From: Natronospirillum operosum
GTDB taxonomy: Bacteria; Pseudomonadota; Gammaproteobacteria; Pseudomonadales; Natronospirillaceae
Reading direction: 5' to 3'
Length of the DNA: 64,000 nucleotides
NCBI RefSeq assembly: GCF_004768465.1
Contig: NZ_SRMF01000009.1
Coordinates: 8,507 to 72,506 of the forward strand
The notes under the pieces were generated by a model that worked only from the letters and a program-made list of their open reading frames with translations, had not been told where the DNA came from and ran no database searches. Below, in pieces: positions 37,528 through 47,162 of the stretch. Both the position numbers and the translations under genes were made by a program. The stretch's first letter is position 1. Every line of letters begins with the position of its first letter.

Positions 37528-38485
37528 CTTCAATCTCGGTTTTTATCTGAATCTCGATCTGCCGCGGCGGGTGCGCCTTGCCATCATGGTACTGGGCGCC
37601 CTGCTGCTGGTACTGGTGCTGATCGGCTGGTGGGGGCTGGCCCAGGCCCAGCGCACGGCCGAAGAGTTGCAGACGCGCACCCTGGCCGATGTGTCCACCG
37701 CCCTGGGCCTGGCTGACAGTGCGGCGCAGATTGCGGCGCTGGGACCGCGGATCGCCGAAGCGACAGAGTCCTATCAGTTGCAGGCGGCACGACACCAAAT
37801 GGACATGCGCTTTGCGGCCCTGAGCGAACAGGTGGATAGCCTGTCCGACCGTGCGTTCAGAAGCGCCCTGGAGCAGGAGGTGGATCAGTTGCAGGCCCAG
37901 TTCCGGCAATTGACGGAGCAGGTGGAGCAGGACCTGTTTGTACGCGACGACCTGATGACCTACCGATTCGAACTGGCGGACTGGCAACAGCGTGTACTGG
38001 CTCGGACAGAGGGTCGCGCAGCGCAGGATCTGGGCATGACACTGCAGATGTATCAGCAGGCGCTGCTGGCGGCCCCGCCGCTGCCTTCTTTGCCGAACGG
38101 CCTGCTCGCTGATATCCATGCCCGGATGGCCGACCAGGTGGCTCAGGCAGAGCTGGCTGACACCGCAGGTGCCGAGCTGGAGACGCTGGTGGAGGGGGCC
38201 TCCGAGCGCTTTCTGGCCCGGGCCGAGCTGCTGGACCACAGGCACGTACTGCTGGCGCGTACGCGCTACCAGTCCGAGGCGCTGACGGACGTGGTGCAGG
38301 GCTACGTCGGGCAACTGCAGCAAGTGCTGGGGTCCCAGCGTGACACCCTGCAGGGTACCTTGCTGATGGGCCGCACTGGCCTGTTGGTGGTAGCCTTGCT
38401 GGCCGTTCTGGCGCTGCTGGAAGGATTTCGACTCCTGGTCCGCATGACGCCGGAGCGCATGGAGCGCAGGAGCCCGAATGACTGA
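37520..38485 (+). CDS. Two-helix membrane protein with large periplasmic domain
   Basis: A 321-residue protein: short cytoplasmic N-terminus, TM helix (about 18-40), roughly 250 residues of mostly helical, Gln/Leu/Ala-rich periplasmic sequence, a second TM helix (about 283-305) and a 16-residue cytoplasmic tail. This is the layout of the sensory half of a histidine kinase or chemoreceptor, but no HAMP, kinase or signalling domain follows. The start is a TTG overlapping the previous small ORF. It may be a truncated sensor or a partner for the binding protein encoded next. Confidence 0.6.
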   Translation: MRNFNLGFYLNLDLPRRVRLAIMVLGALLLVLVLIGWWGLAQAQRTAEELQTRTLADVSTALGLADSAAQIAALGPRIAEATESYQLQAARHQMDMRFAALSEQVDSLSDRAFRSALEQEVDQLQAQFRQLTEQVEQDLFVRDDLMTYRFELADWQQRVLARTEGRAAQDLGMTLQMYQQALLAAPPLPSLPNGLLADIHARMADQVAQAELADTAGAELETLVEGASERFLARAELLDHRHVLLARTRYQSEALTDVVQGYVGQLQQVLGSQRDTLQGTLLMGRTGLLVVALLAVLALLEGFRLLVRMTPERMERRSPND

Positions 38486-38515
38486 TATCAAACGGGCGCA
38501 AACAGGTAGTTCACC

Positions 38516-39499
38516 ATGTGGAAAATGATGCGCAAGTCTCTGCCCGGCCTGCTGGCGCTTGGCCTGCTGAGCGCCGGCCTGGCCCTGGCCAACACCGGCG
38601 GTGCGGACGCCGAAGGCAACGGCCAGCCCGAAGCGAGCCCGGTGTCGATTGCTGTCCTGGTCAATGATCTGGGCAACCCCTATTTTCAGGCACTGGCAGC
38701 CAGTGCGCGCGCAACTGCCCGGGCAGAACTGGGGGCGGACGCCCGGGTGACGGTGGTCTCCAGTGGCTATGGTATCGAACGTCAGCGTGCACAGTTGCTG
38801 GCCGCGCAGGCCGAAGGGCACCGTCTGATCATCATCTCGGCGGCACACCCGGCTGCCCTCAGCCCTGTCATAGATGAGCTGCGCGCGGACGACATCGCTG
38901 TGGTGGCGGTCGATGTGGCGGTGTCCGGGGCTCATATCACCATCACTACCTACAATGATCAGGCTGGCTTCATGTCCTGCGAGCATCTGGCGGTAGAACT
39001 GGATGGTGCCGGTCGAGTTGGCATCCTGAGTGGCCCTCCGACAGCATCGTTTCTGGCACGGGTGAGTGGCTGTGAAGAGGCGCTGGCCGATTTCCCGGAT
39101 ATCGAGATTGTCGCGCATGAAGATTCCGGTGCCAGCTATGTCGGCGGCATCGAGGCCATGACCCGGCTGCTGGCGCGGCACGCCGATCTGGATGCGGTGT
39201 TCAGTGTCAGTGATCTGGCCGCCCAGGGGGCAGCGACAGCGGCCCGGGTCAGCGATCGTGCCGAGGTCAGGATTGCATCAGTGGACGGGTCGCCGGCTGT
39301 TGTGCAGGCCCTGCAGGCCGGTGGTACACCCTTGCTCAACACGGCTGCACAGTTTCCCCGCCTGATGGGCAGTGCAGCGGTGGAGCGGGGCCTGCATTTC
39401 CTGCGCACCGGAGACGTCGCAGAGGATATGGTACTGATACGGGCCGACATCATTCATGCGGGCAATGCCGGGCGTTACTGTGACTGGCAGCGGTGTTAA
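38516..39499 (+). CDS. Periplasmic sugar-binding protein (RbsB/LacI type), orphan
   Basis: A 327-residue protein with a signal peptide (ending near ALA-N), then the periplasmic-binding-protein type 1 fold: VSIAVLVNDLGNPYFQALAA, RLIIISAAHPAALSPVID, AHITITTYNDQAGFMSCEHL, VFSVSDLAAQGA and RIASVDGSPAVVQAL. It belongs with ribose/allose-type binders. No permease or ATPase is adjacent; it follows the two-TM protein by 30 bp, an arrangement like the LuxP/LuxQ type of binding protein and sensor. Confidence 0.8.
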   Translation: MWKMMRKSLPGLLALGLLSAGLALANTGGADAEGNGQPEASPVSIAVLVNDLGNPYFQALAASARATARAELGADARVTVVSSGYGIERQRAQLLAAQAEGHRLIIISAAHPAALSPVIDELRADDIAVVAVDVAVSGAHITITTYNDQAGFMSCEHLAVELDGAGRVGILSGPPTASFLARVSGCEEALADFPDIEIVAHEDSGASYVGGIEAMTRLLARHADLDAVFSVSDLAAQGAATAARVSDRAEVRIASVDGSPAVVQALQAGGTPLLNTAAQFPRLMGSAAVERGLHFLRTGDVAEDMVLIRADIIHAGNAGRYCDWQRC

Positions 39500-39506
39500 A
39501 ACCTCT

Positions 39507-40364
39507 TCAGGGCTGGAACCAGAGTTCCTCGCGGTCCAGCGGTGTGGCCGCAGGCAGCAGCGGGTTGTCCAGTTCCAGTATGACCCGGTTGCCCAGGTCG
39601 GCCCGTGCAATGGCATCGCCATACCAGGACTCGAACAGGGCCTGGAAACTGCCGTCGGCAATGGCGCGGTTGAGGCCGGTTTCCAGCGCTTCGGCGAGTG
39701 CGTCATCGTCCGGTGCGACAAAGAAGTAGACCGCTGCCGGGTAGCGCAGGGCCAGATGCGGGCTGACGATGATGTTGTCGGCTGCGTGGGTGTCCGCTTC
39801 GGCCCAGATTTCCAGCACGGAGCGCGGGAAATAGTCGAACCGACCGGCATTGAGCATGGGGAAAAGCTGGCGATAGTCCGACCCGGCCACAACCGGCAGC
39901 TCATTGGCCTGCAGAATGGTGGTGTCCGGCCAGCCATGGCCCTGACCGGCACGGAGTGCGCGCAACTCATCCATTGCAGTGATGTCGGCCAGCAGGTCCT
40001 CATTGTCGGCCCTGACCAGCGGAATACGCAGACCGATCAGGCCCCGGTAGATGGGGATGCGAATCGGCCGCAGCAGGTTTTCACGTTCGTCCGAGGTCAT
40101 GGTCCACATGACATTGAGCTGGCCGCCCCGGGAGACTTCGAGCATGGCCCGCTGTTGCTGAATGCGGCTGGTATTGGGCACCAGATCGAATTCAGTTCCG
40201 GATTTCTGCAGCGCCAGCTGCAGCAATGCCCCAGGGTAGTCAAAACGCTGATCGTCGCTGTCCTGGGCGAGAAAGCGTACCGTTGGCGGGTCAGATTCAG
40301 TGCTGAGGGCAGGGGGCACCCACGTCAGCAACAGGGTCAAAAGTATCAGCAGCCGCAAATGCAT
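39507..40364 (-). CDS. Extracellular solute-binding protein, family 3-like
   Basis: A 285-residue secreted protein with a signal peptide (MHLRLLILLTLLLTW) and the fold pattern of amino-acid-type binding proteins: FDYPGALLQLALQKSG, RIPIYRGLIGLRIPLV, DYFPRSVLEIWAEA and FQALFESWYGDAI. Related orphan proteins often feed sensors instead of transporters. It converges on the sugar-binding gene with 7 bp between the stops. Confidence 0.75.
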   Translation of the reverse strand: MHLRLLILLTLLLTWVPPALSTESDPPTVRFLAQDSDDQRFDYPGALLQLALQKSGTEFDLVPNTSRIQQQRAMLEVSRGGQLNVMWTMTSDERENLLRPIRIPIYRGLIGLRIPLVRADNEDLLADITAMDELRALRAGQGHGWPDTTILQANELPVVAGSDYRQLFPMLNAGRFDYFPRSVLEIWAEADTHAADNIIVSPHLALRYPAAVYFFVAPDDDALAEALETGLNRAIADGSFQALFESWYGDAIARADLGNRVILELDNPLLPAATPLDREELWFQP

Positions 40365-40493
40365 GGGCGGACCTCAAGGGGCAGTCATGATCTTGTAGTT
40401 GTCGTACAGCCAGTCTAGCACCGGGTGACATTGTCTGCCCTGCAGACCATACTGCCGGGACCATTCTTTTGCCCGGATTGTGACTCAACTCTC

Positions 40494-41255
40494 ATGTCTA
40501 CGCCTGTGTTCCAGCAACTTGATCACCAGCCTTCCGCCATTGGCGACATCAGCCTGCGCCGCCGCCGTTACCCGGTCACCGGGGAAAGGGATATCTATGA
40601 AGTGAAACTGGGCGATGAATTCCTGATGTCCAGTCTGTTTGTCGAGGCCGAGGTGGCGCTGGCCGAGCTGGGTCTGAAGGCTGTCGCCGGTGATCAACTG
40701 CAGGTGGTCGTCGGTGGCCTGGGTCTGGGCTATACCGCCCGGGCGGCGCTGGACTGCGAGCGTGTGGTCAGCCTGCGGGTGGTGGAGTATCTGCAGCCGG
40801 TTATCGACTGGCATCGACAGGGGCTGGTGCCACTGGGGCCGGAACTGACCGGTGATCCACGCTGCACCCTGGTGTGCGGCGACTTCTTTGCGCTGGCAAC
40901 CGAGCCCGACCAGGCCTTTGATGCCGATTTCCCCGACCGACGCTACGACGCCATACTGCTGGATATCGACCACACACCCGAAGCCCTGCTGGACCCGGCC
41001 AATGCCCGTTTTTACGGGCGTGACGGGCTGCGTGCCATGGCCCACCAGCTCAAGCCCGAGGGCGTGTTCGGCCTGTGGTCCGACGCCGCCGCCGATGAGC
41101 GCTTTCTGCAGGCACTGCGCGCCGTGTTCAGGGAAGTGCAGGACCACGAGATTCGCTTCGCCAACCCCTTCACCGGCGGCGAAGCCAGTAACCGGATCTA
41201 TATTGCTCAGGGAACACTGAAAAATGAAGGAGACATCAACGCCACCGCCGTGTGA
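40494..41255 (+). CDS. Spermidine-synthase-like methyltransferase-fold protein
   Basis: A 253-residue soluble protein of the polyamine aminopropyltransferase fold: VVVGGLGLGYTARAAL (nucleotide-binding loop), RVVEYLQPVIDWHR, DAILLDIDHTP and FYGRDGLRAMAHQLKPEGVFGLWS. The gatekeeper and decarboxy-SAM residues of true spermidine synthases are not clear, so substrate is unknown. ATG 40494 is chosen because the preceding 23 codons, which include a CPDC motif, overlap the promoter region; the longer form cannot be excluded. Confidence 0.75.
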   Translation: MSTPVFQQLDHQPSAIGDISLRRRRYPVTGERDIYEVKLGDEFLMSSLFVEAEVALAELGLKAVAGDQLQVVVGGLGLGYTARAALDCERVVSLRVVEYLQPVIDWHRQGLVPLGPELTGDPRCTLVCGDFFALATEPDQAFDADFPDRRYDAILLDIDHTPEALLDPANARFYGRDGLRAMAHQLKPEGVFGLWSDAAADERFLQALRAVFREVQDHEIRFANPFTGGEASNRIYIAQGTLKNEGDINATAV

Positions 41256-41290
41256 CAAGCGTCATGCTGCAGTCCCGCCGACCCGGCCCA

Positions 41291-44200
41291 TCAGGTAGAG
41301 GGCTCACGGGGGGTCTGCATGGCAGCGTGGCGCAGCAGCGCCCGCAAGCTGCCGGGCTTCACCGGTTTGCTCAGGACTTCCACCTTCTGTGCCCGGGCTG
41401 TTGCTTTCAGCTCCGGGTCGCGCATAGCGGTGACCAGAGCAGCGGGAATGTTGTGCTGCCAGTGTTCGCGCAGGGCCTGGCCCAGTTGCAGGCCGTCCAT
41501 GTCGGCGCCGAGCTGGTAGTCGAGCAGCAGCAGGTTGGGAGCCTCGTGGTCCCTGGCCCAGTTCAGGGCGTCGTCGGCCGACAGGAAGCATTCCACCTGA
41601 CAGGCCCACTTGCCGAGCAGGGCGGACAGTGCGGACAGGTTTTCTGCTTCGTCATCGACACAGACAATGGTCAGGCTGTCCAGGGCATCATGGGTATTGG
41701 AAGGCACCGCGCGGCGCTCGGTCTCGGCCGCATTGCCCAGTGGCACGCGGACGGTAAAGCAACTGCCGCGGCCTTCGTTCGAGGACAGGGTGATGGGGGT
41801 GTCCAGTTGTTCGCTCATGCGCTGCGCTACCGCCAGACCCAGGCCGACACCGCTGACACCACTCTGATGCAGTCGGATAAAGGCATCGAATACACGCTCC
41901 TGCTGGGCCGGCGAGATACCCGGCCCGGTATCCCAGACACTGATCAATACGGCGTTATCATGCGGACGCCGCCGGACTCCGAGCAGTACGCCGCCTTTTT
42001 CGGTGTATTTCACCGCATTGGAGACGAAATTCTGCACGATGCGCCGCAGGTAGGTGGCGTCGGTGTCTACCACTGCATCGTCCAGCAGGTGGGCCCTGAA
42101 GCCGAGCCCCTGTCGTTCCGAAAGCAGGCTGTATTCGGCCACCAGGGGTTCGAGGATATCGTTCAGCCGCACTGATTTGCGCTGCGGCATCATGGCCCCC
42201 TGTTCCATCTTGGCGATGGACAGCAGGGTCGACATCAGGTTCTCGGTGGAGTCCAGAGCGCTGTCCAGCTTCTCGGTCAGTTGCCGGTTCTTGTCGTCGA
42301 GCTGCTCTGTATCCAGGGCTGAAAGGTACAGCCGGGCCGCATTCAGCGGCTGCAGGATGTCGTGGCTGGCCAGGGCCAGAAAGCGTGTCTTGCTGGCGTT
42401 GGCGGCCTCGGCTTCAGCCTTGGCCTGCTGCAACTCGATCTCGGTCTGGCGGCGGCGTTCGATCTCTTCGCTCAGTTCCCGGTTGATCTCCTTGACCTCG
42501 TCGGTGCGGGTACGAATACGCTGCTGCAGGTCGATGTTGGCGTCTTTCAGCGCCTGCTGGGTTTCAATGTGTTCGGTGACATCGGTGAAACTGGTCACGA
42601 AGCCGCCGTTGGGCAGTGGGTTGCCGACCATCTCGATCACGCGGCCATCGGAGCGTCGGCGGATGAAACGGTGCGGGGAACCGGCTTCCATGTAGTGGAG
42701 GCGACGGTTGACCAGATCCTCCACCTCGCCGACACCGCACTCGCCGCGCTCGGCGTTGTAGCGAATCAGTTCGCTGATGTGCCGCCCCGGCTGTACCAGC
42801 CCTTCGGGATAGGGAAACATTTCCAGATAACGGCGGTTCCAGGCCGCCAGACGCAGGTCGGCATCGACCACGCTGATGCCCTGATCCAGATTTTCCAGCG
42901 AACTGAACAGAATCGACTGCTGGGTCTGCAGGGCCTGGGTGGTGTCATCGAAGAAGTTGACCACCTGCTCCAGATTGAGCTGCTCATCGGACAGCGCGGC
43001 ACGGATCAGCGAGCGCGCAGTGGCCGCACCCAGAACCCCGGCAATGGACTTTTCCACAAAGTCGATAAAGGCAGGTCCGGCGCGTTCGGTGCGGCGCAGC
43101 TTGATATGCTCACTCTGTTCGAACGACTCGATCAACTGCTGGGCGCGCTCTCGCCCCAGAAAGGTGACCAGCAGCAGTTGCAGGTCTTCATTGCGCAGTC
43201 GGTGGTGGTCGGTGTCGGACTGTTGCGGCAACTGTGCGGTGGGCTGCACGAAGGCCGTGGCCTGAATGCGGTCGGTAAGCGCATGGGTGGCCTGCAGGGA
43301 GCCGATGATATAGGCGATGATGTTGACCGCCACACTGATCACCGTGCCCTGGGTGATGATCTGATCCGCCTGTACGCCGGGTTCCAGTATCAGCGGCCAC
43401 AGCACGACCAGGGCCCAGGTGGCGGTACCCAGACTCAGGCCCCAGTAGACCCCGCGTGCGTGGCCGCGCATCCAGTAGAGCCCACCGAGCATGGGCGGCA
43501 GCAACTGCAGCACCAGCGAGAAGGCCAGCAACCCGATGCTGACCAGATCCATCTGCGCGGTCAGAAAGTGATAGCACAGCCAGGCCAGCAGCAGGATGCA
43601 GAGAATGGCGCCGCGCCGGATGCGCAGCAGGCGACGGTGAAAACGATGTGCCCGGGGCAGCGGGTTGGTGCGCCCCTGCAGCAGCATGGGCATGACCACA
43701 TCATTGCTGATCATGGTGCTAAGGGTGACCGTGGCCACTATGACCATGGCCGTGGCCGCGGAAATCCCCCCGATGTAGACCAGCAGCATCAGCCAGTACT
43801 GCCCCTGCTGCAACGGCAGTTGCAGTGCGGTCATGCTGCGATCCTGGAAGTCGGGCAGCAGCATCTCACTGCCCACGGCCAGCACCATGATGGCGAGACT
43901 GGTCAGCCCCAGATAGAGCGGAAACAGCCAGCGGGCAGTTTTCAGATGATCAACGGTGCCGTTTTCCACCACCATGACGTGGAACTGGCGCGGCAGACAG
44001 AGTATGGCGCCGGCCGCCATGAACAGCTGGATCAGGAAGATGGACGAGGACCAGGTGGACCACGCCCAGCCTGGGTTGAGGTCGAACTGTCGAATCTGCT
44101 CGATCATTGATTGCGGATCGGACTGCCCCAGCATGACCCAGGCAAAGGCTGCCGCCAGCAACAGGGCAAACAGCTTGACCGTGGACTCGAAGGCCACGGC

Positions 44201-44764
44201 CAGCATCATGCCGCTGCGGTACTGGGTGACATCCACCCGCCGGGTGCCGAACAGCATGGCGAAGATGGCCATCAGAAAGGCCACCAACAGTTCCATCAGT
44301 GAGTACTCACTGCCGAGCATGGGGTTGCCGGAGGCGGCACTGAAACTCACGGCGACGGCTTTCAGTTGCAGGGCCACATAGGGAATGATGGCGGCGGCGG
44401 CCAGCGTGGTCACCGTCAGCGCCAGGCCCTGCCGCTTGCCGTAGCGCGAGGCAATAAAGTCGGCAATGGAGTTGATGTTCTGTTCCTTGCTGACCGTGAC
44501 CAGCTTGACCAGCAGGCGCTGACCGAACAGGAACAGCAGTATGGGCCCGAGCAGGATGGGCAGGAAGGTCCAGCCGGTAGTCGCGGCGTTGCCCACGGCG
44601 CCGTAGTAGGTCCAGGACGTACAGTAGATGGCAATCGACAGTCCGTAGACCCAGGAATGGTGACTCCAGCGCTGGCCGGTGGAGCCGGAACGATCCCCCC
44701 AGCTGGCAACGGCGAAGAGCAGCGCAATGTAGGCCAGGGCGGCGAGGATCAGCAGGATGGTCAT
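41291..44764 (-). CDS. crbS: SSS-transporter-domain hybrid histidine kinase, CrbS-like
   Basis: A 1157-residue sensor. Residues 1 to about 495 form a sodium:solute-symporter-like domain with about 13 helices; about 505-590 fits the STAC linker; PAS at about 610-735; coiled coil; HisKA with His801 in LALASHDILQPLNAAR; HATPase with NFVSNAVKYTEKGG and DTGPGISP; and a C-terminal receiver with Asp1082 in LLLLDYQLGADMDG. This is the CrbS/MxtR architecture, which in Vibrio and Pseudomonas controls acs through CrbR. It is divergent from the symporter operon and about 9 kb from the CrbR-like gene. Confidence 0.9.
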   Translation of the reverse strand: MTILLILAALAYIALLFAVASWGDRSGSTGQRWSHHSWVYGLSIAIYCTSWTYYGAVGNAATTGWTFLPILLGPILLFLFGQRLLVKLVTVSKEQNINSIADFIASRYGKRQGLALTVTTLAAAAIIPYVALQLKAVAVSFSAASGNPMLGSEYSLMELLVAFLMAIFAMLFGTRRVDVTQYRSGMMLAVAFESTVKLFALLLAAAFAWVMLGQSDPQSMIEQIRQFDLNPGWAWSTWSSSIFLIQLFMAAGAILCLPRQFHVMVVENGTVDHLKTARWLFPLYLGLTSLAIMVLAVGSEMLLPDFQDRSMTALQLPLQQGQYWLMLLVYIGGISAATAMVIVATVTLSTMISNDVVMPMLLQGRTNPLPRAHRFHRRLLRIRRGAILCILLLAWLCYHFLTAQMDLVSIGLLAFSLVLQLLPPMLGGLYWMRGHARGVYWGLSLGTATWALVVLWPLILEPGVQADQIITQGTVISVAVNIIAYIIGSLQATHALTDRIQATAFVQPTAQLPQQSDTDHHRLRNEDLQLLLVTFLGRERAQQLIESFEQSEHIKLRRTERAGPAFIDFVEKSIAGVLGAATARSLIRAALSDEQLNLEQVVNFFDDTTQALQTQQSILFSSLENLDQGISVVDADLRLAAWNRRYLEMFPYPEGLVQPGRHISELIRYNAERGECGVGEVEDLVNRRLHYMEAGSPHRFIRRRSDGRVIEMVGNPLPNGGFVTSFTDVTEHIETQQALKDANIDLQQRIRTRTDEVKEINRELSEEIERRRQTEIELQQAKAEAEAANASKTRFLALASHDILQPLNAARLYLSALDTEQLDDKNRQLTEKLDSALDSTENLMSTLLSIAKMEQGAMMPQRKSVRLNDILEPLVAEYSLLSERQGLGFRAHLLDDAVVDTDATYLRRIVQNFVSNAVKYTEKGGVLLGVRRRPHDNAVLISVWDTGPGISPAQQERVFDAFIRLHQSGVSGVGLGLAVAQRMSEQLDTPITLSSNEGRGSCFTVRVPLGNAAETERRAVPSNTHDALDSLTIVCVDDEAENLSALSALLGKWACQVECFLSADDALNWARDHEAPNLLLLDYQLGADMDGLQLGQALREHWQHNIPAALVTAMRDPELKATARAQKVEVLSKPVKPGSLRALLRHAAMQTPREPST

Positions 44765-44837
44765 GTGTTGTTCTTGTTTGCCTGTGGTGCCTTGTCCGAC
44801 CTAGCTTACCTGCCGCCTCGGGTGTCTGCCAGCGCCT

Positions 44838-44880
44838 AAGACTATGGTCGAATTTTTAATTTCCTTACAAAGCGTAAATT
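44838..44880 (+). promoter_or_regulatory. Symporter-operon promoter with AGAC box
   Basis: The box AAGACTATGGTCGAAT (44838-44853) is centred 30.5 bp upstream of TAAATT (44875-44880). It resembles the acs and exonuclease boxes in sequence and spacing, with a weaker palindrome. Confidence 0.5.
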
Positions 44881-44934
44881 GGCCAGTGCACCAAAAGGTA
44901 ACAACAACAATGAATAGCCCGGGGAGGGAAAATC

Positions 44935-45216
44935 ATGTCTGAACCGCAACGCGATACAGCGCTGCAGTCACAGCGCCAGGAATACTGGAGCAAGAATCTG
45001 CGTATCATTTTCGGATGTCTGGTGGTCTGGGCCTTCGTGTCACTGGGCCTCGGCATTCTGCTCGCGGAACCCCTCAATGCTCTGAGTCTTGGTGGCTATC
45101 CACTGGGTTTCTGGTTTGCCCAGCAGGGTTCCATCTACACCTTTCTTGTCCTGATCTTCTTCTATGCCTGGCGCATGAACAAGCTGGATAAAGAATTCGA
45201 AGTCGACGAAGAATAA
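44935..45216 (+). CDS. DUF4212 symporter small subunit
   Basis: A 93-residue membrane protein with two helices (about 24-46 and 62-80). The pattern YWSKNLRIIFGCLVVWAFVS, GGYPLGFWFAQQGSIYTFLVLIFFYAWRMNKLD is characteristic of DUF4212, the small partner of VC_2705-type sodium:solute symporters. It is not the DUF485 (YjcH) type that accompanies E. coli ActP. The large subunit starts 18 bp downstream. Confidence 0.88.
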   Translation: MSEPQRDTALQSQRQEYWSKNLRIIFGCLVVWAFVSLGLGILLAEPLNALSLGGYPLGFWFAQQGSIYTFLVLIFFYAWRMNKLDKEFEVDEE

Positions 45217-45234
45217 CAATAAGGGGACAAGACA

Positions 45235-47001
45235 ATGAGTCTGCAAGCAATGAGCTTCCTTGTAGTGGGCCTGACCTTTGCCCTCTACATCGGGATTGCA
45301 ATCTGGGCCCGCACCGCGAGTACCAGTGAGTTCTACGTGGCCGGCAAGGGCATCAACCCGGTGGCCAATGGTATGGCTACTGCGGCTGACTGGATGTCAG
45401 CGGCCAGCTTCATTTCCATGGCCGGTCTGATCGCCTTCCTGGGCTACAGCGGCGCGGCCTATCTGATGGGCTGGACCGGGGGCTATGTACTGATGGCCCT
45501 GCTGCTGGCGCCTTACCTGCGCAAGTTCGGCAAGTTCACGGTGCCGGAGTTTATCGGGGATCGCTTCTACTCGAAGACCGCCCGCGTGATCGCGGTTATT
45601 TCCCTGCTCGTCATCTCCATCACCTATGTAATCGGCCAGATGCGCGGTGTCGGTATTGCCTTTTCCAACCTGCTCAACGTGCCGATCACCATCGGTCTGG
45701 TTTCGGGCATGGTGGTGGTCTTCATCTATGCGGTATTCGGTGGCATGAAGGGGATTACCTACACCCAGATTGCCCAGTACTGCGTGATGATCTTCGCCTA
45801 TACCGTACCGGCGGTCTTTATCGCCCTGCAACTGACCGGCAACCCGATTCCGCAGCTGGCTCTGGGGTCGACAGCGGTCGGCACCGATACCTTCCTGCTG
45901 GAAGCGCTGGACAATACTCTGGTTGACCTCGGCTTTGCGGCCTATACCAGCCTGTCCGGGATGAGCCAGTTGAACATGTTCCTGCTTACGCTGTCGCTGA
46001 TGATCGGTACCGCCGGTCTGCCGCACGTTATCGTGCGCTTCTTCACCGTGCCCAAGATCCGGGACGCGCGGAAGTCTGCGGGCTGGTCACTGGTCTTCAT
46101 CGCCATTCTCTACACCACAGCACCGGCCGTGGGTGCGATGGCCATGTGGAACTTTGTCAATACGGTACAGCCGGGTGAAGTCGGCGCCGAAACCGGCAAC
46201 ATTCAGGTGGATGAACTGCCCGAGTGGACCGAGCGCTGGCAGCAGACCGGTCTGCTGGTCTTCGAAGACAAGAACAACGACGGCCGCATCCAGTACTATA
46301 ATGACCAGAATGAAGAGTTTGCCGCCATGGCCGAGGAAGAATGGGGCTGGGAAGGCAACGAGGTCACCACGCTGGACCGCGACATCATGGTCCTGGCCAA
46401 CCCCGGTATCGCCGGTCTGCCCAACTGGGTGATCGCGCTGGTGGCGGCAGGTGGTATCGCAGCGGCATTGTCGACGGCAGCCGGCCTGTTGCTGGCCATA
46501 TCGTCGGCGATATCGCACGATCTGTTGAAAGGGGTCTGGATGCCCAATATCAGTGAACGAGGGGAGATGCGCGCGGCGCGTATCAGCATGGCGGGTGCCA
46601 TTCTGCTGGCCGGTTATCTGGGTCTGAATCCGCCCGGTTTTGCCGCCGAGGTGGTGGCACTGGCCTTTGGTCTGGCCGCAGCCAGCCTGTTCCCGGTATT
46701 GATGATGGGCATCTTCATGAAGTCGATGAACAAGCAGGGCGCCATCGCCGGCATGCTGGCCGGTCTGATCAGCACCTTGCTGTATATCTTCGTCTTCAAG
46801 GGCTGGTTCTTCATCCCGGGTACCAACATGCTGCCTGACTCGGCGGACTACTGGCTGTTCGGTATCAACACCGGTTCCTTCGGTGCGGTGGGTGCGGGCA
46901 TCAACTTCCTGGTGGCCTATCTGGTCAGCCGCGTGACGGCTGGTACACCGGAGCACATCAAGGCTATGGTGGAGGAGGTGCGCGTACCCCGTGCAGCCTA
47001 G
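45235..47001 (+). CDS. Sodium:solute symporter, VC_2705 type (probable acetate uptake)
   Basis: A 588-residue SSS-family transporter with about 13 helices; family segments include GMATAADWMSAASFISMAGLIAFLGYSG, AVFGGMKGITYTQIAQYC and GIAAALSTAAGLLLAISSAISHD. Unlike E. coli ActP it has a hydrophilic insert of roughly 90 residues (about 315-395) that contains DKNNDGRIQYYN at 345-356, close to an EF-hand calcium loop but lacking the final acidic residue. Genes around it (CrbS, shared box with acs) suggest acetate or another short carboxylate as substrate. Confidence 0.9.
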   Translation: MSLQAMSFLVVGLTFALYIGIAIWARTASTSEFYVAGKGINPVANGMATAADWMSAASFISMAGLIAFLGYSGAAYLMGWTGGYVLMALLLAPYLRKFGKFTVPEFIGDRFYSKTARVIAVISLLVISITYVIGQMRGVGIAFSNLLNVPITIGLVSGMVVVFIYAVFGGMKGITYTQIAQYCVMIFAYTVPAVFIALQLTGNPIPQLALGSTAVGTDTFLLEALDNTLVDLGFAAYTSLSGMSQLNMFLLTLSLMIGTAGLPHVIVRFFTVPKIRDARKSAGWSLVFIAILYTTAPAVGAMAMWNFVNTVQPGEVGAETGNIQVDELPEWTERWQQTGLLVFEDKNNDGRIQYYNDQNEEFAAMAEEEWGWEGNEVTTLDRDIMVLANPGIAGLPNWVIALVAAGGIAAALSTAAGLLLAISSAISHDLLKGVWMPNISERGEMRAARISMAGAILLAGYLGLNPPGFAAEVVALAFGLAAASLFPVLMMGIFMKSMNKQGAIAGMLAGLISTLLYIFVFKGWFFIPGTNMLPDSADYWLFGINTGSFGAVGAGINFLVAYLVSRVTAGTPEHIKAMVEEVRVPRAA

Positions 47002-47162
47002 GCATCACGACACAAATGCCTGCGCGGGCGATTCGCTGCGTTGCGCGGTGCTCGGAATCCTCACCTATGACCCTATAGACTGCGGATCCTGTGCTCCGTG
47101 CGCTTTGCGCCTCATCCCGCTCGGCGATTTGTGCCACGATGCCAACAAAGGGGGACAGACAC

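Noticed and set aside
37325-39181. 618-codon minus-strand frame over the region after fruA
   Set aside because: It runs through a terminator and three plus-strand ORFs with signal peptides and TM helices, and its composition is not protein-like.
44935-47001. E. coli-type yjcH-actP pair
   Set aside because: The small protein fits DUF4212 and not DUF485, and the large one carries the insert of VC_2705-type symporters.
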